A DNA stretch of 44,898 nt from CADCTM01 sp049671305 (GTDB taxonomy: Bacteria; Cyanobacteriota; Cyanobacteriia; Cyanobacteriales; Coleofasciculaceae), in the NCBI GenBank assembly GCA_049671305.1, contig JBATUR010000117.1:1-44898 (forward strand), given 5' to 3'. A program made the translations under genes and the position numbers. The number at the start of each line of letters is the position of its first letter. Position 1 is the first letter of the stretch. The notes below the pieces were generated by a model. It made no database searches, had not been told where the DNA came from, and was given only the letters and a program-made list of their open reading frames with translations. Below, one piece after another: positions 7,697 through 16,995 of the stretch.

Positions 7697-8752
7697 ATGG
7701 ATCAGACTCAGCCAAATGTTTTGGAACTTGCCAAGCAAGGAAATGCAAAAGCGATCGCTATTTTGATGAATCGCCAGTTACAACCCAAAGGGATTACTGC
7801 TAAAGCGGCATTTAAGGAGGGTTGCCTACAAATTATGCTGGAATCAGCGCAAGTGCCAAATCAACAAGCTTTGGTTACTTTTATTCGTAAAGGGATAACA
7901 AGTTTGGGTACTGAATCTATCCAGAAAGTTAAAGTTTATGGGCGACAAAAAGGGGAAGATTTTCCAGCATGGAGTGAAGAATTTGAATTAGCAGTACAAC
8001 CATTGCCTTCACCCAGTGCAACAGTTTCTCAATCTATAACTACTCATGAAACACAAAATAAGCCGATTAATCATATAGCATCGCAAACACCTGTAAAGAC
8101 AAAAAGTTCTACAAGTTCAAAGTTGAAATGGGGAAATCTAAAAGCTCATCCTTTTGTTATTGCCGCTTCTCAAAAGTTTTTGCATTTTCCTAAGCTAATA
8201 AAAGCTGGAGTTATAGGAGCAGTTGTTCTAGGAATTAGCATCCCTATTTTTATTATTTATAATTCCAAGTTAGATTCAAGCCAGGGGAACTTGACTAACT
8301 CTAACGTCAATGATCAGGAAAAATCCAACTTAGAAAACATTAAAAGTGATTCCAGCCCTAATAGTTTAACTGAATCTGAGCTTGATGAACGATACAAACT
8401 TCATTTGGAAGAACTTATTAAAACACAGCTCAAAAATGATGAAGATATAGTAGCTACTATGAAAATCTTTCAAGAAGCTGGGGGATTTAATGCGTCTAAA
8501 GAACGCGCTCTAAACAACTGCAAAGCTCTAGGTGAAGGAGTTCTCAAAGACAAACTTCTATTTTCTGAAGATACTAAAGCATTAAAATCTCTTAACCTTT
8601 ATCAACTTGAGCATATAACAGATGAAAATATGAAAAAAATGTCGAAATTTGATCTAATACATTCAGCAGAAGTATTCGCGGCTCAAGCTGTTTACTGCCC
8701 TGATACTCGCAAAGATTTTAGTATAAAAGACTCATCAAATTTAGAAAATTAA
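7697..8752 (+). CDS. Cyanobacterial hypothetical protein with conserved N-terminal domain and one membrane helix
   Basis: The first ~100 residues (NVLELAKQGNAKAIAILMNR, ITAKAAFKEGCLQIMLES) form a domain I recognise as recurrent in cyanobacterial proteins, but I cannot assign a function. A low-complexity Ser/Thr linker follows, then one membrane helix (about 173-197, AGVIGAVVLGISIPIFIIY) and a 150-residue C-terminal part rich in Lys and Glu with two Cys. This topology suggests a cytoplasmic domain joined to an extracytoplasmic tail. The ATG at 7697 is preferred over the in-frame TTG at 7688; there is no clear Shine-Dalgarno site for either. Confidence 0.7.
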   Translation: MDQTQPNVLELAKQGNAKAIAILMNRQLQPKGITAKAAFKEGCLQIMLESAQVPNQQALVTFIRKGITSLGTESIQKVKVYGRQKGEDFPAWSEEFELAVQPLPSPSATVSQSITTHETQNKPINHIASQTPVKTKSSTSSKLKWGNLKAHPFVIAASQKFLHFPKLIKAGVIGAVVLGISIPIFIIYNSKLDSSQGNLTNSNVNDQEKSNLENIKSDSSPNSLTESELDERYKLHLEELIKTQLKNDEDIVATMKIFQEAGGFNASKERALNNCKALGEGVLKDKLLFSEDTKALKSLNLYQLEHITDENMKKMSKFDLIHSAEVFAAQAVYCPDTRKDFSIKDSSNLEN

Positions 8753-8833
8753 ATCCACTCAATCACTACTCTTTTCCCTTTACTCTATTAAACTAAATTG
8801 CTCAATTAAATAGGGCAAACTACATTATCCTCC

Positions 8834-8861
8834 AAAAAAAAGCCCCCCGAATTTCGGGGGG
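8834..8861 (-). terminator. Rho-independent terminator of the ndhF-ndhD-cup operon
   Basis: On the minus strand CCCCCCGAAATTCGGGGGG forms a very strong stem and is followed by C and eight T residues. It begins 17 bases past the stop of the cup gene. On the plus strand the hairpin is not followed by T residues, so it acts for the minus-strand operon. Confidence 0.93.
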
Positions 8862-8877
8862 TCGAAGACATCACCTA

Positions 8878-10182
8878 CTACCGATAATCCTGACTCTGAA
8901 TATTCCTTAACCTCGCCTCCGGACGCTTAAATCGATCCATTTGCGCCTCAAAGAAATCCCGATTTGCCTGTAAATGTTTCGGATTTGGATCATCCAACGG
9001 ATACAGCAACGCCGCCCGCAACGCTTGAATTACCGCCGAAGTAACACAATACATTGAGCGTTGGAAACTCACACCTAATTGAATCAACATATCATCTTCA
9101 CCACGGCAATGTTTGCTGTAATATTCCACCAAATAAGGGGGCAAAAAATGCAACATATCTTGCATTAATTGTGTCGGTGGAATGCCCGCCGTACCAACTG
9201 GAAACACATCTGCATAAAGAATGCCGTAGTGGAAATCTTTCTGATCATCAGGAACTTGTTGCGCCTGAGCATTATAAGACTTTGTACCCCGGAAAGGAGA
9301 AGTGCGATAAAACACCGCTTCTACATAAGGTAAAGCCGCCTCATACAGCCACATAAAGCCTTTTGATTTCGGGATAATTTCATACATTTCACCCCGAATA
9401 TAAACATGATGATAAATCGGACGACCTGCGATCGCAAAAATCCCATTTACCAAAAAGTCCATCGCCTCTGGCACAGTGCTAATCTTGCCTTCATCATAAA
9501 GGTCAGACATCTCAAAGAAAACAGGTGCCATAATCTCCCAAAACAAGCCCAAATTGCTGTAATAAGACATCTGGCGGCATTGTTCTAAAAAGACATCTGG
9601 AAACGCCTTATGTAGTGCCAGCATTGCTGGATTACCTTTGAAATAAGCCTTAATTGCACGGTCAGCATTAGCCTTATATTCATCGCTATCTAAATATGGG
9701 TCAAACTGTCCACCCATACCGCGATGCCAAAGCATTCCTCTCATGCATTCTTCGGCGAATTCCATATTAACTCGGTCATGCCATAAGTGATGCATTAACC
9801 GAGGCATTTTACCCGTTTCACCCTTTTCCATAAACTCTAAAAGTTCAGGATGAGCTGTACCAATGCCGCGCCAAATTCTTAAATCGGCATTATCTCCAGA
9901 GTAATGATTTTCCAAATCTAAATACTCTTTAGGAATAAAGTATTTAAAGAAGGGAAATGGGTTTAAAAATACCCGTTCTGCAATGTATAAAAGGTCGCGC
10001 CAATAGAAATCCATCGGCACAGCATAAGCCTTATAAAGCCCGATGATTTGCATCAAGTTTTCTGGCGTATCAGGTAACATCGCGCCGCCTGCTTCTAAAC
10101 GATGAATCACTTCCGCAAATTCATGGGTAGAAGGAGGAAGTTTAGCTTTTTGTTCAGTTGGTTTATCTAGTGTAGCTGTCAT
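8878..10182 (-). CDS. cupB: CO2 hydration protein of the NDH-1 CO2-uptake complex (CupB/ChpX type)
   Basis: The 434-aa protein couples CO2-to-bicarbonate hydration to the NDH-1MS complex on the thylakoid membrane, keeping cytosolic bicarbonate high for carboxysomes. It carries the family motif HHLWHDRVNMEFAE (131-144) and FAIAGRPIYHHVYI (about 250-263). H132 and R137 sit at the spacing of the His and Arg reported as zinc ligands in CupA structures (recalled, not checked). The NHYSGDNADLRIWRG insertion near 92-106 and absence of a CupS gene favour the constitutive CupB/ChpX type over inducible CupA/ChpY. It is the last gene of the operon, 50 bases after ndhD, and ends at a strong terminator. 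Confidence 0.9.
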   Translation of the reverse strand: MTATLDKPTEQKAKLPPSTHEFAEVIHRLEAGGAMLPDTPENLMQIIGLYKAYAVPMDFYWRDLLYIAERVFLNPFPFFKYFIPKEYLDLENHYSGDNADLRIWRGIGTAHPELLEFMEKGETGKMPRLMHHLWHDRVNMEFAEECMRGMLWHRGMGGQFDPYLDSDEYKANADRAIKAYFKGNPAMLALHKAFPDVFLEQCRQMSYYSNLGLFWEIMAPVFFEMSDLYDEGKISTVPEAMDFLVNGIFAIAGRPIYHHVYIRGEMYEIIPKSKGFMWLYEAALPYVEAVFYRTSPFRGTKSYNAQAQQVPDDQKDFHYGILYADVFPVGTAGIPPTQLMQDMLHFLPPYLVEYYSKHCRGEDDMLIQLGVSFQRSMYCVTSAVIQALRAALLYPLDDPNPKHLQANRDFFEAQMDRFKRPEARLRNIQSQDYR

Positions 10183-10232
10183 GGTTTTGTTTCGTGAAGA
10201 TTAATTTTTAACGAACCATTAAAGATCTGCTG

Positions 10233-11789
10233 CTATTGGAAAGAAGCTTTGCGCTTTTTGTAGATACTTTTGGCGAGTTCAGGACTATTGAGGATTGATA
10301 CTGATGGTGAGGCTTTTTCAGCGATTTTGGCGGGAACAGCGGCAACCATTGCATTTGTGGTTGTTTCAGTCCAACGCACTAACCAGGTGGGTTGTACGCC
10401 CAGGAAGAGGATGATGGCGGCTAAAACCAAAGCCGGGGTACGTTCTGCTACACGGACTTTGGGATAATAGGCGGTGTCGTTGTCCAGTTTGCCAAAACAG
10501 GTACGATTGAGCAGAATTACGAAGTAAACGGCGGTTAAGCCAGAGGCAAGGATGCACAAAAGTGTTTGCCAAGGAAATACCGAGAATGTGCCTTGAAATA
10601 CCATAAATTCAGCGATAAAGCCTGCTAAACCAGGAATTCCCGCACTAGCCATGCCTCCTAAAACCAGCAGGGCACTAATTAAAGGTAAACCGCGAATTGG
10701 ACTCATTAAACCATTGAGGACATCCAAATCACGAGTGCCAACTTTGGTTTCAATCACACCTACAAGATAAAACAGAATTGCCAGAATTAAGCCGTGGCTT
10801 ACCATTTGGGCTACAGCACCCAGCAGACTCAAAGGAGTGAGTGCGGCGGCGGCAACCACAATATAGCCCATGTGACCGATGGAACTATAGGCAACCATGC
10901 GTTTAATATCTTTTTGAGCGATCGCAGTTAGTGCCCCATAAATTACACTAATTACGCCAATTATCGACAATCCAGGGGCGACTAATGCCCAAGTTTCGGG
11001 AAATAATTGCAAACCAAAGCGAATTAAGCCATAAGTTCCCAACTTTGCCAGCATTCCACCCAAAAGAATCGCCACTGATGGCGAAGCTTCGACATAAGCA
11101 TCGGGTAACCAAGTGTGCAAAGGAACCAGCGGAATTTTAATACCAAATCCCACCAACAGCACTGTCAATAAAATAAGCTGAGTAGTCTGGGATAAGTCAG
11201 ATGTATTAATTGAGCCGTAGTCAAAGCTAGTAGAATGACCCAGCCAAGTTATCCCCAAAAATGCTGCTAAAATCAGAATTCCTGATACAGCAGTGTAGAT
11301 CAAAAACTTCATTGCTGCATATTCGCGCTTGACTCCTCCCCAAATCGCAATCAACAGATATAAGGGGATTAATTCTAGCTCGTAAAACAAGATAAACAGC
11401 AGCAAGTTTTGAGCTACAAAAGCGCCTGCCACACCTGCATTAACTAGCAGAATTAGGGCATAGTAAAGGCGAGGACGCTCAATATTATTACCGCTACCAA
11501 AGATGGCAATTGCTGTTAGTAATGCCGTTAAAGCTAGCAAGGGAAAAGATAAACCATCAATACCCAAGGTGTAGTTCAAGCCAAGTTGAGGCAGCCAAGG
11601 CAGATATTCTGTCAACTGCATTTTTGAGGTAGTTAAGTCAAATTGACTACCAACTGCCAAAGTGACAATAGCTATGCCAGAAGCGATCGCTAAAGCAATA
11701 TTTCTCAAACGTTCGGCTGTTACATTTCCGGGCCAAAACCCGACAACTGCCGCTCCCAATACGGGTAGCCAGATTAAGGTACTAAGCAT
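10233..11789 (-). CDS. ndhD4: NDH-1 subunit D for CO2 uptake (NdhD4-like)
   Basis: Polytopic (about 14 helices) antiporter-like proton-pumping subunit of the photosynthetic NDH-1 complex. Family signatures include FYELELIPLYLLIAIWGG (with the conserved membrane Glu), PLVPLHTWLPDAYVEASP, GGMLAKLGTYGLIR and AQKDIKRMVAYSSIGHMGY. From the ATG at 11789 it is 518 aa and starts MLSTLIWLP, as NdhD proteins commonly do; an upstream in-frame ATG at 11810 would add seven residues. Assignment to D4 and not D3 or D1/D2 rests on its place between ndhF and the Cup gene and on the lack of cupS or an ndhR-type regulator nearby. Confidence 0.9.
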   Translation of the reverse strand: MLSTLIWLPVLGAAVVGFWPGNVTAERLRNIALAIASGIAIVTLAVGSQFDLTTSKMQLTEYLPWLPQLGLNYTLGIDGLSFPLLALTALLTAIAIFGSGNNIERPRLYYALILLVNAGVAGAFVAQNLLLFILFYELELIPLYLLIAIWGGVKREYAAMKFLIYTAVSGILILAAFLGITWLGHSTSFDYGSINTSDLSQTTQLILLTVLLVGFGIKIPLVPLHTWLPDAYVEASPSVAILLGGMLAKLGTYGLIRFGLQLFPETWALVAPGLSIIGVISVIYGALTAIAQKDIKRMVAYSSIGHMGYIVVAAAALTPLSLLGAVAQMVSHGLILAILFYLVGVIETKVGTRDLDVLNGLMSPIRGLPLISALLVLGGMASAGIPGLAGFIAEFMVFQGTFSVFPWQTLLCILASGLTAVYFVILLNRTCFGKLDNDTAYYPKVRVAERTPALVLAAIILFLGVQPTWLVRWTETTTNAMVAAVPAKIAEKASPSVSILNSPELAKSIYKKRKASFQ

Positions 11790-11840
11790 ATAGTGATACT
11801 TCGCTTCCAATACTTTGTTCGTAATTAATTCTGAAAATTT

Positions 11841-11902
11841 CCTGAGATTCCTGACTTTTTAATCTAAATTAATTACTAACTAAAAAGTCGGGAATCTTCA
11901 GG
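11841..11902. repeat. Dispersed inverted repeat between ndhF and ndhD
   Basis: CCTGAGATTCCTGACTTTTTA (11841-11861, here split into two halves) faces TAAAAAGTCGGGAATCTTCAGG across an AT-rich loop. It belongs to the same family as the repeats at 22701 and 23199. Inside the operon it would form a stable hairpin in the mRNA and could tune the ratio of ndhF to ndhD expression. Confidence 0.75.
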
Positions 11903-11907
11903 GAGCC

Positions 11908-13761
11908 TCAACCAACAATTAGTGACAGACGAGACAATATGGGCCAGCTTACCAGAATACCTAATAAACCAATTCCCAAGAGAATTGTTAGGGCATAAAA
12001 TTGAGTTTGACCACTTGTGTTGTACTTCAAACTTTGTCCACTAAAAACCGTCACCATCCCCACCAAATTGACAAAACCATCGACAATGTAACGGTCAAAC
12101 CAATACATAATCTGGGAGACTGCACCCACGATTAAAACAACCGTAAAGCGATAAATTTCGGCAGTATAAAAGTCATAAGCCAACAAGTCTTGTAGTGGTT
12201 GCCAAGGCAGTTTGACAGGTTTTTTCCAACCGGGGTTGAGATAAATCAAACCAGCAAGACCAACTCCTGCTACTGTCGAAACCAACAACAAACCTGTGGC
12301 AGTTGTGGTGAGTATTGTCAAAGGCAAGATTTGCCATTTCAATAGTAGCAATGGTACGTGAAGAACCACGCCCGTTAAAATCATCATTGGCAATGCCATT
12401 GGCCAAGCAATTTCTGGTGATCGTTCTGTCATTGGCTGTGGTTTGTTGCCAAAAATCAGACTGAAAACACGGGTTAAACCAAAAGCCGTTAGTCCATTGA
12501 CAACTAGTAATAACCCAAATAGCCAAGTCGTTTCAGCAACTTGGTTGGCTAACTGCCCTACTGCCCAAAAGCTACCAAATGGGGGCAATGCCATTAAGCC
12601 GGCGGCACCGACTAGAAAGGATAATCCAGAGGCGGGTCTTTTTGACCAGAGTCCGCCATACTGAGTGACATCTTGGCTAATGCTGTTCCAAATTACGCCA
12701 CCGACACTCATTACCAACAGCGCCATTGCTACAGCATATGTAAATACCAAGAACAAAGCGGTTTGAGTTTGTTCGACGCCTACGGCAATGAATGCCAAAC
12801 CCATATAGGCACTGGCAAGATAGGAAAGTGTACGTTTGATGTCAATTTGAGCGATCGCAATTAACGTCGCACCAACTGCTGTGACACTACCAATAAACAC
12901 TAGTGCCGAAAGCGTAAAAGGTGACAAAGCTATAACTGGTTCGAGTTTTACCAGTATCCATATTGCAATGGAGACAACGACTGAGTTACGGACAATTGTT
13001 GAAGGTAGTGGACCTTCCATCGCTTCATCTAACCACAAATGCAAGGGAAACTGAGCACATTTGCCCATCGGTCCTGCAATTAAGGCTAAACCTAACAAAG
13101 TCGCCACTTTTGGGTCAATGTTTGCAGTTTTTGCCCAAATAGCTAATTCCGAAAAATTCCAGGTGCCCGCAATTGGTAATAGGGCGACGACGCCCATGAG
13201 TAAGATTAAGTCGCCTACCCGTTTGGTGAGAAAGGCGTCTCTTGCACCGGTTACAACCAAGGGTTGACTAAACCACAACCCGACTAACAAATAGGTGCCG
13301 AGGGTGAGGATTTCCAGAATCATGTAGCTGAAGAACAAAGAATTGCACAGGGCAAGTCCACACATTCCCGCTTCAAAAAACGCCAGTAATGAGAAGAAAC
13401 GCGCCCAACCCCAATCCATTTCCATGTAACCGACTGCATAAATTTGTGCCAGGAGATTGATGCCTGTCACTAAAATTGTGATGCCGATAGTTATGGATGA
13501 ATATTCTAAAGGCAGGGTTAAGTTCAGTCCAGCAGCTTGCAGCCACTCAAAGTCTACATATTGTGTGGGTTGGTTCCAGGTAGCGGGTAACGCTAGCAAA
13601 CCATGTACAAAGGCGAACAAGGTCATCACAATGTTCACATAGCCAGCCGGTCTTGGTCCCGTAAGACGGATAACCGCAGGCGACCAAGGTACCGCTAAAA
13701 TTGTCCCGATTAAAGGGTAGCAGGGAATTAACCATGCTGTTTGTAGGAGGACATTCGCCAT
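11908..13761 (-). CDS. ndhF4: NDH-1 subunit F for CO2 uptake (NdhF4-like)
   Basis: Large polytopic antiporter-like subunit at the distal end of NDH-1, which in CO2-uptake complexes binds the Cup protein. Diagnostic segments are AQIYAVGYMEMDWGWARFF, KRVGDLILLMGVVALL, GPMGKCAQFPLHLWLDEAMEGP and AQIDIKRTLSYLASAYMGL; the C-terminal lateral helix region is present. The ATG at 13761 gives 617 aa and has GAGG eight bases ahead; the ATG at 13767 is only three bases from it. First gene of a three-gene operon (ndhF-ndhD-cup). The downstream gap to ndhD holds a dispersed repeat. Confidence 0.92.
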   Translation of the reverse strand: MANVLLQTAWLIPCYPLIGTILAVPWSPAVIRLTGPRPAGYVNIVMTLFAFVHGLLALPATWNQPTQYVDFEWLQAAGLNLTLPLEYSSITIGITILVTGINLLAQIYAVGYMEMDWGWARFFSLLAFFEAGMCGLALCNSLFFSYMILEILTLGTYLLVGLWFSQPLVVTGARDAFLTKRVGDLILLMGVVALLPIAGTWNFSELAIWAKTANIDPKVATLLGLALIAGPMGKCAQFPLHLWLDEAMEGPLPSTIVRNSVVVSIAIWILVKLEPVIALSPFTLSALVFIGSVTAVGATLIAIAQIDIKRTLSYLASAYMGLAFIAVGVEQTQTALFLVFTYAVAMALLVMSVGGVIWNSISQDVTQYGGLWSKRPASGLSFLVGAAGLMALPPFGSFWAVGQLANQVAETTWLFGLLLVVNGLTAFGLTRVFSLIFGNKPQPMTERSPEIAWPMALPMMILTGVVLHVPLLLLKWQILPLTILTTTATGLLLVSTVAGVGLAGLIYLNPGWKKPVKLPWQPLQDLLAYDFYTAEIYRFTVVLIVGAVSQIMYWFDRYIVDGFVNLVGMVTVFSGQSLKYNTSGQTQFYALTILLGIGLLGILVSWPILSRLSLIVG

Positions 13762-13767
13762 TGGCAT

Positions 13768-14130
13768 TACCTCGTTTTATGGGTCCAGAGTACTTAAGTT
13801 TTTACAAGAGATGCTAAAGTAGCCCTTTTTTTGAGGGCTGTTAACAAGAGTTAACTTTTTTCTAAGCTTTCTTTTAAAGTGTAATAGTTTGTTGGGCAAA
13901 ATAGAAGCCACAAACTAAATTATTCAAAATAGTTAGTGTAAGTACTTCTTATACAAATAATTCCATTGAAAAGCTCAGGCATCAGCATTGGCTTTGTCTA
14001 TGCTTTCTGATGGGATATATTAAAAATTATTAAATATCTTGACAAAATTCACCAACTTTGAATCCTTTGTTAAGCTCATTCTATACAGGATAGTGCGCCA
14101 GCCTTGTGACCAGCAACGCCCAAAATTTAC
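13768..14130. promoter_or_regulatory. Intergenic leader of the CO2-uptake operon
   Basis: A 363-base gene-free stretch upstream of ndhF. On the minus strand it contains AGCCCTCAAAAAAAGGGCT (13821-13839) and, just ahead, GTTAACTCTTGTTAAC (13840-13855), two adjacent inverted repeats 55-95 bases before the ndhF start. They could be a leader hairpin or an operator. No convincing -35/-10 pair was found; the rest is AT-rich and shows no gene. Confidence 0.5.
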
Positions 14131-16359
14131 TTATTTCGCTTCTGGACATTGAGGATGACGCCCTTGATAATTACAAATAAATTTAATTTGCTTGGCATTT
14201 AAATTTTTAGCCTTGGCAAAATTAACACCCTTAATCCGCGCCGCCGAAGTATTACCGCTAGGACTTTCGATAAACTGATTAGAGGCATCTGGCTTGGCAG
14301 TGGCAAAAATTGAACCAGCAAAATCAGTATTTGTCAAATTTGCACCACGCAAATCAGCTTTACTCAGGTTAGAATTACGCAAATTAGCATCTTGTAGTTG
14401 AGCATTGCGAAAATTTGCCGACTCTAACTTCGTTGAACTCAAATCAGCTTCTTGTAGGTTAGCATTCTTAAAATTAGCGCTGCTTAAATCTGCCCCTCGC
14501 CAACTCGAACTAGACAAATCAGCAAAAGAAAAATCCGTTCCCTGTGCCTTAACCTTTTCTAAACGGGCAGAATGAAGATTAGAGGAAGTTAAGACAGCTT
14601 GCCCCAAATCTGCACCTGTCAGGCTAGCATTTTCCAAAGTTGCTTGAGGCAATTTAGCATCAATAAGTTGGGCGCTACTGAAATTAGCACCATCCAAAAA
14701 CGCATTAGCTAAATTAGCACGATTAAGTTTAGCCCGGACTAAATTTGCCTGATTCATTCTGACGCTATTTAAAGTAGCACCTGTGAAGTCAACTTCTCGC
14801 AGATCGCCACCACTAAAATCGGTGATCCAATCATCAAAAGTGCCAAAACGTCCATCCTCACCAGGACCATAGAAGCGACTGCTGCGTAAACTTGCGCCGA
14901 CTAAATTTGCTGAACGGAAGTTGACACCAGATAAGTCAAGATTTTCTAAGACTAAGGTAAAGGGAGCCTTACCCGTGGTAACTTGACCTAAATTGGTGCG
15001 GCTGAGGTCAGCGCGATGAATTTGACTAGGATAGATAGTAAGGATTTTAGCGATCACTCGATTAGTTGCCCGTTGTCGTAAAGCAACCAACTGCTGTTCC
15101 CCTGCTGTACCGCGACGCTTTAGGGTTTCCAGGTCATTTTGCAAAGCTTGATTGAGACGTTGCAACGCGGGTAAAGCAGACGTTCCATTACTAACTAAAG
15201 ATTGCTGGATTGTATCAATTAACGATGGTGTTTTTTCCTGCCCCAGCAAGTCTACCAAAAAAGGTATCGTCCGGGCATCATCAAGCCTTGCCAGTGCCAA
15301 AATTGCCCCTTTTCGCTCTTCAACCGCATTTGGTCCCAAAGAGCTAAGTTGCTTAACTAATGCCAAAAATACTTGATTATCTTGCTTTTTAAACTCGCGG
15401 CGGTTTGCCTGACTTTGAATATAAATTTGAGTGCCAACAAAGGTTCCTAAAATCGAAACCATACTGCCAACGACAATAATCAGCAGAGTAACACCTGGAT
15501 GTTGACGCATCCAAAGCCAAAGACTTAGAGGGCGTTGGGAAGGTTTGGGGCTAATCACAATTGTGGTGATATTACGCTCACCATTGGTGCTATTTTGGTA
15601 ATTGCCTTGAGGCGGATACCAATCACTTTCTACCTCCAGTGTCACTCCTTGAGGTTGCCGGAAAGCTTGAGTAGGATTTTCTAGGTAAGGAGTAAAACTA
15701 GGATTGGCATCCAAAACATAAGTTCCAGCCAATTTATCGTGGAAAGTGCGACGTTTTGGGTTAAATAGGCAACTACCAGCTTCTGCCAAAAGCATTAAAC
15801 CCGCCAATCCCAATAAAATCGTAATATCTGGAAAGGCTCCCGTTGAGCGCCAAAGCAGATAAGCAGTTCCTACAGGTAATCCCCAGCGTCCCACACCTTC
15901 GCGAAAAACGGCACGAATTAATCCTGGTGGTTCCCCGTAAGCGGTGACAACTTTGACGCCAAACCAAGCTTTAAAAGTCGTTTTGCCAGTTTTGCCCAAA
16001 AGATAAAGCTGCCAACTGGTTACCAATACGGGTAGTACTAGTGTGCCGCACCAAAATAAGTTGGTCAGGGGGGCGACTTGTCGGTTAGCAGGATCACGTA
16101 ATGGGTATGCTAGAGTTTTGGCGATCGCTTCTTCTGTCGATGCCACTAGCGGGTTGAGGGGCACCGAGGGACTGGTTGAGTGTTCTTTGGCATATAAACC
16201 GATGCTGTAAGGAATTAAGGCACTTGCTGCCACTAAAGTCACTTCCAAAACCACTGCCGCGCAACGCCTGGTAATTAGTGGTAAATGTAAGTGCAGTCTT
16301 AAAGGAAACGAGCGGCTACCCTCTCGATTTTTTGGTGTTTTGATAGTAGGGCTAGCCAT
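14131..16359 (-). CDS. RDD-domain membrane protein fused to HEAT-like and pentapeptide repeats
   Basis: A 742-aa fusion. Residues 28-220 are an RDD membrane domain (RRCAAVVLEVTLVAASALIP; KAWFGVKVV; RTFHDKLAGTYV). A further helix lies near 290-313 (VTLLIIVVGSMVSILGTF), followed by a short HEAT-like part (LALARLDDARTIPFLVDLLG) and, from about 470 to 690, a long run of A(N/D)LxX pentapeptides (ANLRNSNLSKADLRGANLTN) forming a right-handed beta-helix. RDD proteins are membrane proteins of varied or unknown transport role. Pentapeptide-repeat proteins are abundant in cyanobacteria, also mostly without known function. The small membrane protein at 16398 lies 38 bases upstream on the same strand, so an operon is likely. 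Confidence 0.88.
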   Translation of the reverse strand: MASPTIKTPKNREGSRSFPLRLHLHLPLITRRCAAVVLEVTLVAASALIPYSIGLYAKEHSTSPSVPLNPLVASTEEAIAKTLAYPLRDPANRQVAPLTNLFWCGTLVLPVLVTSWQLYLLGKTGKTTFKAWFGVKVVTAYGEPPGLIRAVFREGVGRWGLPVGTAYLLWRSTGAFPDITILLGLAGLMLLAEAGSCLFNPKRRTFHDKLAGTYVLDANPSFTPYLENPTQAFRQPQGVTLEVESDWYPPQGNYQNSTNGERNITTIVISPKPSQRPLSLWLWMRQHPGVTLLIIVVGSMVSILGTFVGTQIYIQSQANRREFKKQDNQVFLALVKQLSSLGPNAVEERKGAILALARLDDARTIPFLVDLLGQEKTPSLIDTIQQSLVSNGTSALPALQRLNQALQNDLETLKRRGTAGEQQLVALRQRATNRVIAKILTIYPSQIHRADLSRTNLGQVTTGKAPFTLVLENLDLSGVNFRSANLVGASLRSSRFYGPGEDGRFGTFDDWITDFSGGDLREVDFTGATLNSVRMNQANLVRAKLNRANLANAFLDGANFSSAQLIDAKLPQATLENASLTGADLGQAVLTSSNLHSARLEKVKAQGTDFSFADLSSSSWRGADLSSANFKNANLQEADLSSTKLESANFRNAQLQDANLRNSNLSKADLRGANLTNTDFAGSIFATAKPDASNQFIESPSGNTSAARIKGVNFAKAKNLNAKQIKFICNYQGRHPQCPEAK

Positions 16360-16397
16360 GTTGTATCACGCCACGAGTAATGTTTGCTACTGTTTGT

Positions 16398-16739
16398 TTA
16401 TTTGGGAGACTGGGGAAGAATTAAGTATTTATATCCCAGATACAGTATTACTCCTAAGATGGCAAGACTGATCACAGCGGCAACGAGTTTCATGATGCTG
16501 CTAAGAAGAGAAATTCCCATTAATGCGGCAACAATGGCGACTGCTACTTTTGCTACACTCGGAAGACTTTTAAACCAGTTTGCCACTTGATTGAACGTTG
16601 AGGACAGTTGTGGAGAATCGAGGTTTTGTTGGAGTTGTTGTCCAATTCTCGTGCCTACTGCTTTTAGGTTTTCTTGATTGATTTCTTTTTCTAGCTCTTG
16701 TAGTCGGCGCTGCGGATCTTGATTTTCTTGAGGATTCAT
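16398..16739 (-). CDS. Small membrane protein, cyanobacterial hypothetical
   Basis: 113 aa with an amphipathic, charged N-terminal half (RRLQELEKEINQENLK, possible coiled coil) and two closely spaced C-terminal hydrophobic segments (VAKVAVAIVAALMGISLL; LVAAVISLAILGVILYLGY). No enzymatic motif. It precedes the RDD-pentapeptide gene on the same strand with 38 bases between them. I do not recognise a named family; topology suggests a membrane anchor or stress-type protein. Confidence 0.75.
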   Translation of the reverse strand: MNPQENQDPQRRLQELEKEINQENLKAVGTRIGQQLQQNLDSPQLSSTFNQVANWFKSLPSVAKVAVAIVAALMGISLLSSIMKLVAAVISLAILGVILYLGYKYLILPQSPK

Positions 16740-16995
16740 AATTAAATAGACAACTTTCGGGAGTCTTTAGTGCGATTGTAGCTTTAGCTTTGTCTGGACA
16801 ACAAGCTTGATTCGGCGCTTCTCTCCTTTCTTTTTGAGGTGAGATTGATCTGATCTATTAGTCGGTAATTTTATTTTCTCCTATCTCTTTTGGTTGGGAC
16901 AGTTGGTAAAGAGGAACACATACTGCCTTAAATGTCTAGGTTATTTGGCACACTTTTAATAGAAGGATATGTTTTTACGGTAAGGGGATGACAAG

